From Lentisphaerota bacterium (lineage in GTDB: Bacteria; Verrucomicrobiota; Lentisphaeria; Victivallales; Victivallaceae), in assembly GCA_015061815.1 (NCBI GenBank), contig SUVW01000005.1:62001-126000 (forward strand): a stretch of 64,000 nucleotides of DNA, given 5' to 3'. Under the pieces are notes generated by a model. It did no database searches, was not told the DNA's origin, and worked only from the letters and a program-made list of their open reading frames with translations. Numbering within the stretch: the first letter of the stretch is position 1; each line of letters opens with the position of its first letter. Both the position numbers and the translations under genes were made by a program. Positions 1 through 8,457 of the stretch are shown piece after piece.

Positions 1-164
1 TCCGCCAGCTGCTGCAGTACTGTTTTTCTTGCCAATTGTCCCGGTAAAACCAGTATTATTCTGCTGAAATCCGGCAGATGGCTGCCATCTGCCCGTTTGA
101 GCAACTCTTTGGCTATCGCATCGGGCAGCAGATCGCCCGTTCCCAGAAACAACCGCTTTGCCAT
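1..164 (-). CDS. Partial CDS (5' end only), possible PD-(D/E)XK nuclease / AddB-RecB-like helicase-nuclease
   Basis: Minus-strand reading from ATG at 164 gives MAKRLFLGTGDLLPDAIAKELLKRADGSHLPDFSRIILVLPGQLARKTVLQQLAE, running off the window. 'ILVLPGQLARKTVLQQLAE' resembles the N-terminus of AddB-like nucleases. Confidence 0.4.
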   Translation of the reverse strand, partial: MAKRLFLGTGDLLPDAIAKELLKRADGSHLPDFSRIILVLPGQLARKTVLQQLA

Positions 165-177
165 AAGATGGAATGGT

Positions 178-2115
178 TCAGCAGTTGAGTCTGCCGCCGG
201 CTTTTACCAGACGGATGTCATTTTCGGACATGGGGTGAGTGAAAATGATCTCTTTTTCACTGCCGTCACTTTTGCAGAGAACTCCTTTGACCTCGCTGCC
301 GGGGAGTAATTGTTCCGGAAGAGAGATGAATTTCAGAGAATCTTTTTCTTCGATCATGTCATAATCCGTCGGATCCTTGAATATCAGAGGAACTATTCCG
401 AAATTGATCAGATTGGCCCGGTGGATGCGTTCAATTGCCAGTGCCGCAACGACTTTTATCCCCAGATACATCGGACAAATCGCCGCATGCTCTCTGCTTG
501 ACCCCTGACCATAGCTGTCGCGGGCAATTATAATTCCATGCTTTCCGGCATCTCTGACTTCGGAAGCGCGTTGAGCAAATCCGGGTTTGCCCGGTTCGTT
601 GAAGCACTCAAACACCACTTTACTGTAGGCCGGGATATTGCTCCGCAATTTGAGGTGAATTCCGGCGGGCATGATGTGATCGGTGGTGATTTTGTCGCCG
701 ACTTTGATAACAACAACGCCATCGATATTTTCCGGAAGCGGATCATTTGACGGAGGTTCTCCGATGGTTGGCTTGCGGATAATGCCTTTACCGCTTTCAC
801 CTTTCTGGAAATGAGCATCATCGGAAGTATAGAATTCCGGTTCATTTATTTGCGGGAAATCGATCCCGGTATCTCGCGGGTCGATAAATTCTCCGGTGAT
901 CGCGGCGGCGACAGCGGTTTCCGGGCTGACCAGAAATGACTGATCGCCTTTGGTTCCTGATCTGCCGGCGAAATTACGGTTGAAAGTTCTGACGGTGATC
1001 GTATCGTCTGCCGGACTTTGTCCCTGACCGATACAGGGGCCGCAGCCGACTTCCAGAATCCTTGCTCCGGCGGCGACCAGATCACCGAGCATGCCGTTGG
1101 CACAGAGCATTTCCAGCACCGGGCGGCTGCCCGGGGCGATCCCCAAAGTGACATCCGGGTGTATTTTGCGTCCTTTCAATGCGCTGGCGACCAGTGCCAG
1201 ATCCCGGTATCCGCCGTTGGTACAGCTGCCGACAAGCACCTGGCCGACTTTTTTACCGGCAAGTTCTCTGACTGTTTTGATGTTATCCGGACTGGACGGG
1301 CAGGCGGCCAGCGGTTCGAGGGTGTTGAGATCGATCTCTACGACCCGGTCATATTCAGCATTTTCATCAGCGGCCAGTGCTGTGAAATCTTCTTCGCGTT
1401 TCTGACGGCGGAGAAATTCTCTGGTGCGTTCGTCCGACGGGAAAACACTGGTCGTAACTCCCAATTCAGCACCCATATTGGTAATCGTGGCCCGTTGCGG
1501 GACACTCAAATCTGCAACGCCGGGGCCGAAGTATTCAACAATGGAACCGACATTGCCTTTGGTGGTAAGAATGCTCAAAAGTTTCAGAATGACATCTTTT
1601 GCCGCCACCCAGGGACGGAGTTTCCCGGTGAGTTTGATTCCCACGATTTTGGGTGTCGGGATAGTGAAAGGCTGTCCGGCCATTGCCAGAGCAACATCCA
1701 AACCTCCGGCTCCGATGGCGAGCATGCCGATGCCGCCGCCGGTGGGGGTGTGGCTGTCGGAACCGATCATGGTTTTGCCCGGTTTCCCGAATCGTTCCAG
1801 ATGCAGCTGATGGCAAATACCGTTGCCGGGAGGTGAGAAGACGACACCCTTTTCAGCGGCAACAGTTTGCAGATAAAGGTGATCGTTGCGGTTTTCCGGG
1901 CCGTTTTGCATCATGTTGTGATCAACATAGGAAACGGATATTTCGGTAGCAACTTTACCGGTTTTCATTGCTTCAAGTTCCAGATAGGCCATTGTGCCGG
2001 TGGCATCTTGAGTAAGGGTCTGATCGATACGGATAAGTAATTGAGCATCTTTGGCCGGATCTCCGGAAATCAGGTGCTGGCTTATTATTTTTTGAACGAG
2101 TGTACCGTGCGCCAT
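178..2115 (-). CDS. Aconitate hydratase (single-polypeptide aconitase)
   Basis: ORF 178..2148; likely start MAHGTLVQKI at 2115. Motifs MIGSDSHTPTGGGIGMLAIGAGGLDVA, VGSCTNG, GCGPCIGQGQ, DSYGQGSSREHAA. Confidence 0.93.
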   Translation of the reverse strand: MAHGTLVQKIISQHLISGDPAKDAQLLIRIDQTLTQDATGTMAYLELEAMKTGKVATEISVSYVDHNMMQNGPENRNDHLYLQTVAAEKGVVFSPPGNGICHQLHLERFGKPGKTMIGSDSHTPTGGGIGMLAIGAGGLDVALAMAGQPFTIPTPKIVGIKLTGKLRPWVAAKDVILKLLSILTTKGNVGSIVEYFGPGVADLSVPQRATITNMGAELGVTTSVFPSDERTREFLRRQKREEDFTALAADENAEYDRVVEIDLNTLEPLAACPSSPDNIKTVRELAGKKVGQVLVGSCTNGGYRDLALVASALKGRKIHPDVTLGIAPGSRPVLEMLCANGMLGDLVAAGARILEVGCGPCIGQGQSPADDTITVRTFNRNFAGRSGTKGDQSFLVSPETAVAAAITGEFIDPRDTGIDFPQINEPEFYTSDDAHFQKGESGKGIIRKPTIGEPPSNDPLPENIDGVVVIKVGDKITTDHIMPAGIHLKLRSNIPAYSKVVFECFNEPGKPGFAQRASEVRDAGKHGIIIARDSYGQGSSREHAAICPMYLGIKVVAALAIERIHRANLINFGIVPLIFKDPTDYDMIEEKDSLKFISLPEQLLPGSEVKGVLCKSDGSEKEIIFTHPMSENDIRLVKAGGRLNC

Positions 2116-2345
2116 AAAATTTACCTTTCTATAAAATACAATAAACAAAACCGATACTGTTCTACTTATAATATAGCATCATTACGGTCATCTTGCAATT
2201 ATCTCTCTCTTAAAAATTGTTCTTTGCGGTAACCGTCAACTCTTGACATTAATACGTTTTTGTGGTATATTAACTGAAAATTGGTTGATTTATGATCCGG
2301 AGTGTCCGGTCAGACAATATTATAAACAGAAAGAGGGAAGAGCTT

Positions 2346-3197
2346 ATGAAGCACTATCGTATGCAGGATTTGACTGTAAGTGAACTGCAGGAATATCTCA
2401 AGCACAATCAGACCATTATTTTACCGTATGCGTTATGCGAGCAGCATGGATTTCACCTGCCGCTGGATACTGATATCCGCAACGCAGAGTTCTGTTCCAA
2501 GGCTCTGGCTGAAAAACTCGGCTGTATAGTTGCTCCGGTTCTCAATTACACATTCAGCGGCGGCATGCTTGCCGGTACGATCAATGTTAAACCCAATACT
2601 TTTGCCAATCTGGTCGGAGAAATCATTGAATCTCTGGTGCTTCAGGGGTTCCGCAATATCATTATTATTCCGGGACACGGCGGCAGTGAAAGTCTGCTTC
2701 ACCTCAAGGAATCTCTGCGGATTTTGAAGTGGCTCAATCCGGCTCTCAAAGATACTTTGATCCTGTTGACCCAGATTTGGGATTTTTCACCGACCTGGAC
2801 TCACCTTTTTGATACACAGGATTATCATGCTTCAGATGCTGAAACATCTCTTCTGCTCCACTGGAGTCCGGAAGTTGTACGTAAAGACGTGGTTATGGAC
2901 CCGCCGGAAGTTGCCGAAAGATTGCGCAATGATCCGGACAGCTTCCAGTTGCGTGAATCATTCACCGATATGAAACAGGAGATCATCCAGACCAGCCAGC
3001 GCAGCGATGTGAAAGTCGGTGTCATGGGATTCCCGGAACGTGCCTGCGCCGAAACCGGTAAAAAGATCGAAGAAGAGTTTGTCGCCAATGCTGCTCAAGC
3101 GATCCAAAAAGCTATTGCCGTCGCAGATGATGCACGTAAAAGCGGCAAGCGTATCATTCACGAAGATAATGATAAGATGAAGATCCGTTCAGTTTGA
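2346..3197 (+). CDS. Creatininase-family (creatinine amidohydrolase-like) protein
   Basis: Start MKHYRMQDLT after a GGGAAGAG RBS. ILPYALCEQHGFHLPLDTD and IIIPGHGGSE motifs typical of the family. Confidence 0.8.
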   Translation: MKHYRMQDLTVSELQEYLKHNQTIILPYALCEQHGFHLPLDTDIRNAEFCSKALAEKLGCIVAPVLNYTFSGGMLAGTINVKPNTFANLVGEIIESLVLQGFRNIIIIPGHGGSESLLHLKESLRILKWLNPALKDTLILLTQIWDFSPTWTHLFDTQDYHASDAETSLLLHWSPEVVRKDVVMDPPEVAERLRNDPDSFQLRESFTDMKQEIIQTSQRSDVKVGVMGFPERACAETGKKIEEEFVANAAQAIQKAIAVADDARKSGKRIIHEDNDKMKIRSV

Positions 3198-3303
3198 ATT
3201 TCTGAAACTGTCCGGATCATCGCTTCCACCGGGAAATATTGTTTTTGAAAAACATTTTTCCGGAAGCCCGTTCCGGATTCAGAATGAATTTTTTACTTGC
3301 ATT

Positions 3304-3345
3304 AAGTTCATCGGCAGTTGTTGAAGCAGCCGATGAACTTTTTTA
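3304..3345 (+). terminator. Intrinsic terminator-like hairpin
   Basis: AAGTTCATCGGC ... GCCGATGAACTT perfect 12-bp stem followed by a T-run; about 110 bp after the creatininase gene. Confidence 0.65.
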
Positions 3346-3742
3346 TATTGTTGACAGAGTGATGGTTGCAGTACTTCCGGTTCGCCGCCGGAATCAAACT
3401 GGCAATTTTCATCAGAAGATTAAAAAGAACTTGAAAAATATTGTTTTTATGATATATTACCCCCTTGTGTTTTAGCGATCAACACAATGAAAGGAGATCA
3501 TAAAATCTTAAAAAAGCAACTGAAATTTTTTAATTGAAGATTAACAGCGATATCTTCAAGCGATGGAAATACGGGAAAACGCCAAAATCTCATTGAACAC
3601 CATCGGCTTGCAAGGTACGTTTGCGTATATGCGGGCGTGCCCTTGTTTTGTGTGGTGTTCAGGTATTGGCGTACCTCTCGTATTCACAATCAGGGGTACG
3701 TCTTTTTTGTACCCTGAAATAACAAAACATGGAGTACAAAAA

Positions 3743-5728
3743 ATGTCAGATGAGATCAAAGAGTGTCCGTTTTGCGGTGAAGAGATAAAAGCGATTGCAA
3801 AAAAGTGTCGTTTTTGCGGTGAAATGCTTGTAGAGAAAGCAGGGAAGCCTGATACTCTACCGCTTAAAGATAAAATTTCTTTCGCAGGAAGGCAAATCGT
3901 TAACAGAATGACCCAATGGATTGACAAAATATCTTCCGGAGATGAAGCAAAAAAGAAAAAAATCAAATGGGCCTTCGGGGGAGGTGCTGTTATTATTCTG
4001 CTTGTCCTCATTATTGCATTGTGTTCCATCGAAACCGTTGAACATGTTGATTTACCGCCAGGCAGACCGGATCATCAGTTGCTCGAATACACTGAAAAGG
4101 GGGATCTGCGGGCTGTAAAGTTTTTGATAGTAAAACGTGAAGCAAAAGTCAATGGTGCTGTATACAAGCATAGCGGAGAAACTGCCTTGCACATTGCTTT
4201 GCGTAATCAATTTAATGACATCGCCGAATATTTGATCAAAAAAGATGCAGATGTCAATGCAAAAGATGATGCACAAAGAACTCCTTTATTCTATCCGTTG
4301 CAAAACAAAGATTACGGGATGATGGAAATATTGCTTGACAATGAGGCCGAAAAAATCATCGAAGCTGTTTTTTATGCAGTTGATATCAATGATGAAAAAT
4401 TACTTGATTTCTTACTGAAAAATGATTTTCCGGTCAATGTCGCTGATAATAACGGGGATACACCTTTGCATACTGCAGCAAGAAAAAACCTGTCACCTGT
4501 GATAGTTGAGTTGCTGTTGAAAAATAAGGCGAGGAGTGATTCGGTAAATAATAGTGGGTATACCCCTCTTTTACTTGCTCTTGAATGCAACAGTTCACCG
4601 GCAATTGTTAAATTGCTTATAGATGGAGGTTCTGATGTAAACATGGCAGCACCCGATGGCAACCGGCCACTGCATTTGGCGGTTGACGAATTTCCGGAAG
4701 GGCGATTCCGTTCGCGTATCAATTCTCCGGAATATACCAGTTTATTGCTGGCGGCCGAGGCAGATGTCAATGCAAAAAACAAATCGGGCAAAACTGCGCT
4801 GCAGCTGGCTGGAAACAGCAACGTAATTAATCAATTACTGCAATCGGAAGCTCTCGTGATCAGAGATGACAACGACAGCAGAATATTTGATTTACTGATT
4901 TTTAAGAGTAACGGAGCATTCGCCGATGCAAAGCGTGTGAAAGCTCTCGTAAAAGCCGGGGCCAATCCCATGTTTTTCAGCCGCAGACATTTGTGTTCCG
5001 CATTAAATATTGCTGCAAGAAACGGCAATAAGGCCGCTGCGTCGGTGATAATTAAGTATTCTGATTTCGGTGTGGATCAGCCTATGCATGATGAAGGGGC
5101 TGCACGGTATATGGTCGATATGCCGGAATTGGTCAAGGCAATGATTGACAAAGGTAAACATCTGAATGATGATGAAATATATGCTTTGCCTCTTGATCTT
5201 GTTAAATATTATTTGCAGAAAAACATCGGCGGCGGTTTGAATTCTGACGAGCACTTTGCTTTGGAGCGAAAAATCGCCGTACAATATAATTTGGAACGCG
5301 GTTCATGGCAACTCCGGGAATTTTTTACTGAAAACGGATGGAATGAATTGATGGCAAATGCGGTGAAAGATCCGGAATCTGCACGTTATTATCGCGATAT
5401 TGTGAAACGCGAACATCGCAAGAAACTGCAGAATTCACCTGAAGCAAAGAACATCGTTAAGCGGAAAACTGTTGTCGCCGGCAGGATATTGCTGCCTTGT
5501 GAGGGTGAATCACCGGAAGAATATGATAAGCGATTCAATATTATCAACGCTCAATATGAAGAGAATGGAAGTTGTATTTTAAATTATTTTGCCAATGGTG
5601 TCAAGGCTATGGTGATCAAACACCGCAAGTTCCAGATCGATCACGGTATGGAGCCTGACGGTATTGAAGTTAAAGATAAAAATGGGAACATCGAAATCTA
5701 TGCCGAAAGAGTAAAGAACTCCCCGTAA
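3743..5728 (+). CDS. Zinc-ribbon / single-TM / ankyrin-repeat protein
   Basis: From ATG 3743: MSDEIKECPFCGEEIKAIAKKCRFCGEML (two CxxC), TM segment WAFGGGAVIILLVLIIALCSI, then several ankyrin-type repeats (GETALHIALRNQFNDIAEYLIKKDADVNAKD, GDTPLHTAARKNLSPVIVELLLKNKA, GYTPLLLALECNSSPAIVKLLIDGGSDVN). Confidence 0.85.
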   Translation: MSDEIKECPFCGEEIKAIAKKCRFCGEMLVEKAGKPDTLPLKDKISFAGRQIVNRMTQWIDKISSGDEAKKKKIKWAFGGGAVIILLVLIIALCSIETVEHVDLPPGRPDHQLLEYTEKGDLRAVKFLIVKREAKVNGAVYKHSGETALHIALRNQFNDIAEYLIKKDADVNAKDDAQRTPLFYPLQNKDYGMMEILLDNEAEKIIEAVFYAVDINDEKLLDFLLKNDFPVNVADNNGDTPLHTAARKNLSPVIVELLLKNKARSDSVNNSGYTPLLLALECNSSPAIVKLLIDGGSDVNMAAPDGNRPLHLAVDEFPEGRFRSRINSPEYTSLLLAAEADVNAKNKSGKTALQLAGNSNVINQLLQSEALVIRDDNDSRIFDLLIFKSNGAFADAKRVKALVKAGANPMFFSRRHLCSALNIAARNGNKAAASVIIKYSDFGVDQPMHDEGAARYMVDMPELVKAMIDKGKHLNDDEIYALPLDLVKYYLQKNIGGGLNSDEHFALERKIAVQYNLERGSWQLREFFTENGWNELMANAVKDPESARYYRDIVKREHRKKLQNSPEAKNIVKRKTVVAGRILLPCEGESPEEYDKRFNIINAQYEENGSCILNYFANGVKAMVIKHRKFQIDHGMEPDGIEVKDKNGNIEIYAERVKNSP

Positions 5729-5790
5729 GAAAAATGATTTTGAAAATTTCCCTGAAAAACAATGATTGGGGGAGGTCGTAACTTGTTTGT

Positions 5791-5823
5791 GAGCCGCGCA
5801 ATTACGCGGCTCTTTCTTTTTTT
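5791..5823 (+). terminator. Intrinsic terminator
   Basis: GAGCCGCG-CAATTA-CGCGGCTC followed by TTTCTTTTTTTTC, just downstream of the ankyrin gene. Confidence 0.85.
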
Positions 5824-6007
5824 CATTGCATTACCATTATCCGGGTGTATTCTTTGGTGTACTTTTAGTGTACTCATTTTGCTTTGAACAGTCGGAAAAT
5901 AACAGAAAACAAAAAAGAAAAAGTCATTTTCAGGGTACAAAGCATCCTGAAATGTAAAAAAGGTGGTATTACGTTCAAAAAAATCGAAACGGAAAGATAT
6001 TTGAGGA

Positions 6008-6511
6008 AAATGAAAATGGCTCCGGCACTTGGGCTGCCCACGCTTCGCTGCGCACACCGCTTCGCGCTGTCGAACCACCCCTGCGGGGGATTTGGTTATT
6101 TTTTGCTGACACAAAAAATGCAGATTGTTCTCACAATCTGCCGATCCTGCGGTTTGTCGCCATTTTTCATTAAAATGAAAATGGCTCCGGCACCTGGGCT
6201 GCCCACGCTTCGCTGCGCACACCGCTTCGCGCTGTCGAACCACCCTGGCGGGGGATTTGGTTATTTTTTGTTGACACAAAAAATGCAGATTGTTCTCACA
6301 ATCTGCCGATCCTGCGGTTTGTCGCCATTTTTCATTAAAATGAAAATGGCTCCGGCACCTGGGCTGCCCACGCTTCGCTGCGCACACCGCTTCGCGCTGT
6401 CGAACCACCCCTGCGGGGGATTTGGTTATTTTTTGCTGACACAAAAAATGCAGATTGTTCTCACAATCTGCCGATCCTGCGGTTTGTCGCCATTTTTCAT
6501 TAAAATGAAAA
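6008..6511. repeat. 165-bp tandem repeat array (3 units) continuous with the tRNA-Asn 3' end
   Basis: TGGCTCCGGCAC(C/T)TGGGCT recurs at 6017, 6182, 6347 and 6512, an exact 165-bp period; the copy at 6512 is the 3' end of the tRNA gene. Units are nearly identical over their whole length. Confidence 0.95.
6443..6471 (-). terminator. Hairpin terminator downstream of tRNA-Asn; copies also at about 6278-6306 and 6113-6141
   Basis: GCAGATTGTTCTCACAATCTGC (6450-6471) with an A-run on the plus strand (T-run on minus) at 6443-6448; repeated in each 165-bp unit. Confidence 0.75.
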
Positions 6512-6586
6512 TGGCTCCGGCACCTGGGCTCGAACCAGGAACCAAGTGGTTAACAGCCACCTACTCTACCATTGAGCTATGCCGGA
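6512..6586 (-). tRNA. tRNA-Asn(GTT), CCA encoded
   Basis: Minus strand TCCGGCA-TA-GCTC-AATGGTA-GAGT-A-GGTGG-CTGTTAA-CCACT-TGGTT-CCTGG-TTCGAGC-CCAGG-TGCCGGA-G-CCA folds as a full cloverleaf; anticodon GTT. Confidence 0.96.
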
Positions 6587-6795
6587 GCGTTCGTTATGTC
6601 ATATAATATAGCCGCGATTTTTGTTTTGTCAACAGAAAAAATGAAAAAAAAAGCAAAAAAACAGTAAAAAAACGAAAGATATCTGCTTTTTCTGGTAATT
6701 TTTTGAAAATTGATGTATATTATATTTATGATATATTAATCAGATGGCCTTTTTTTGTGAAAAAATCGGCTGAAATGTGATTTTCGGGGGAAAAA

Positions 6796-8457
6796 ATGAA
6801 AATTCACGAAATAAAACAATTTGATCATATCGTGATCGGAAGTGGTTTGGCCGGATTGACCGCAGCTTATCATCTGGCCAAAAGCGGCAGAAAGGTTGCC
6901 GTATTTACCAAAAGAGATATTGATGAATGCAACAGCCGGTTCGCGCAAGGCGGCGTCGCCTGCGTGGTTGATAAACTTGATTCCTTTGATGAGCATGTCG
7001 CCGATACTTTGACTGCCGGAGCCGGAATGTGCGACGAAAAAGCTGTCCGTTCTATTGTTGAGGCCGGCCCGGATGCAGTTCATGAAATAATCTCTCTCGG
7101 AGCCAAATTCACCACCCGGGGAGAGTTGGGACATCAGGATGATCCCGAATCATTCGACCTGGGCCGGGAAGGCGGTCATCATAAGCGGCGGGTGCTTCAT
7201 GCCGGAGATATCACCGGAGCTGAACTGGAAAGGGTCATGGTCGAAACCATCAGAAACAGTGACAACGTTTCTGTGTTTGAATATCATATCGCCATCGATC
7301 TTGTCGTAAGCAAGCGTTTGGGCTTATCCGGCAGCAACCGCTGTTTCGGATGTTACGTCCTGAATACTGTGACCGGGGAAATTTTTACCGCTTTGGCTGC
7401 CACTACCACCATTGCCTGCGGAGGAGCCGGAAAAGTTTATCTCTATACCAGCAATCCGGATGTCGCCTGCGGTTCCGGCGTGGCTATGGCTTACCGGGCC
7501 GGAGCAAAAATCGCCAATATGGAATTTATCCAGTTCCACCCGACCATCTTATATCACCCGACCATCCGTTCCTTTTTGATAAGTGAAGCTTTGCGGGGGG
7601 AGGGGGCCGTTTTGAAGTGCCGGGAAAAACGCGGCGGTGAACCGGTTGAGTTTATGCAGAAATACCATCCCATGCAGAGTCTTGCTCCCCGGGATGTGGT
7701 CGCCAGAGCTATAGATTCGGAAATGAAACGTACAGGAGAAGAGTGCGTCTATCTGGATATCCGGCATTTGAGTGAAGAAACTTTGAAACTCCGGTTCCCG
7801 AATATTTTTGCCCAGTGTCTTGAAGCCGGTATAAATATGGCATGCGATTTGATCCCGGTCGTTCCGGCTGCTCATTTTGTCTGCGGCGGTATAAAAACAG
7901 AAGTCAATGGCAGTTCCAGTATTCAGGGATTGTATGCTGTCGGTGAAGCTGGATGTACCGGACTGCATGGCGCAAACCGTCTGGCCAGCAACAGCTTGCT
8001 CGAAGCAATGGTCGTGCCGCGCGCAATGGCTGCGGATATTGAAGAGAAATTTGGTTCTCTCAAAAATATTTCTCCGGCTATCCATAAGGCGGTGAATTGG
8101 ACAACGGGAAATGCCACTGATTCTGATGAACAGATACTTATTTCTCACAACTGGGATGAGATCCGGCGCTTTATGTGGGATTATGTCGGTATTTACCGGA
8201 CCAATAAACGGCTGGAAAGGGCAAAAAACCGGATAAAGTTGATCCGCAAAGAGATAGAAAAATATTACTGGGATTTTATTGTGACCGCTGATTTGGTCGA
8301 ACTCCGCAATATTGCCACTGTTGCAGAGTTGATTATAGATTGTTCATTGAAGCGCAAAGAGAGCAGAGGATTGCATTACAATGCCGATTATCCTTTCCTT
8401 GATCCGGAACAGGAGTGTGTGGATACTGTCATTCAGCGCGATGTCAGGAGTATGTAA
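6796..8457 (+). CDS. nadB: L-aspartate oxidase
   Basis: IVIGSGLAGLTAAYHLA, SRFAQGGVACV, GREGGHHKRRVLHA, GLYAVGEAGCTGLHGANRLASNSLLEAMV. Confidence 0.95.
   Translation: MKIHEIKQFDHIVIGSGLAGLTAAYHLAKSGRKVAVFTKRDIDECNSRFAQGGVACVVDKLDSFDEHVADTLTAGAGMCDEKAVRSIVEAGPDAVHEIISLGAKFTTRGELGHQDDPESFDLGREGGHHKRRVLHAGDITGAELERVMVETIRNSDNVSVFEYHIAIDLVVSKRLGLSGSNRCFGCYVLNTVTGEIFTALAATTTIACGGAGKVYLYTSNPDVACGSGVAMAYRAGAKIANMEFIQFHPTILYHPTIRSFLISEALRGEGAVLKCREKRGGEPVEFMQKYHPMQSLAPRDVVARAIDSEMKRTGEECVYLDIRHLSEETLKLRFPNIFAQCLEAGINMACDLIPVVPAAHFVCGGIKTEVNGSSSIQGLYAVGEAGCTGLHGANRLASNSLLEAMVVPRAMAADIEEKFGSLKNISPAIHKAVNWTTGNATDSDEQILISHNWDEIRRFMWDYVGIYRTNKRLERAKNRIKLIRKEIEKYYWDFIVTADLVELRNIATVAELIIDCSLKRKESRGLHYNADYPFLDPEQECVDTVIQRDVRSM

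Noticed and set aside
1018-1836. 272-aa plus-strand ORF antisense to aconitase
   Set aside because: Shadow ORF opposite a strongly supported aconitase gene; Cys/Gly-rich, no domain. The same reasoning covers 42424-44259 (+), 34018-35304 (-), 48135-49412 (-), 11934-12869 (-), 62798-63448 (+) and similar antisense ORFs.
3239-3475. 78-aa ORF downstream of creatininase
   Set aside because: Spans the terminator-like hairpin and has no recognisable RBS or domain; considered spurious.
3563-3742. 60-aa N-terminal extension of the ankyrin ORF (MEIRENAKISLNTIGLQ...)
   Set aside because: The region is full of inverted repeats and GTAC motifs, and the zinc ribbon starts cleanly at ATG 3743 (MSDEIKECPFCGEE). 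The extension looks non-coding.
6017-6511. CRISPR array from regularly spaced repeats
   Set aside because: Spacing is regular but the whole 165-bp unit is duplicated with no unique spacers, and no cas genes are present.
5884-6606. Long ORFs on both strands (5884-6606 +, 5698-6444 -) encoding 55-aa tandem repeats (GLPTLRCAHRFALSNHP... / QQKITKSPAGVVRQREAVCAAKRG...)
   Set aside because: The repeat period is 165 bp (3 x 55), so open frames persist trivially on both strands. The units contain the tRNA 3' end and a terminator hairpin. No convincing RBS; treated as a DNA repeat, not protein.
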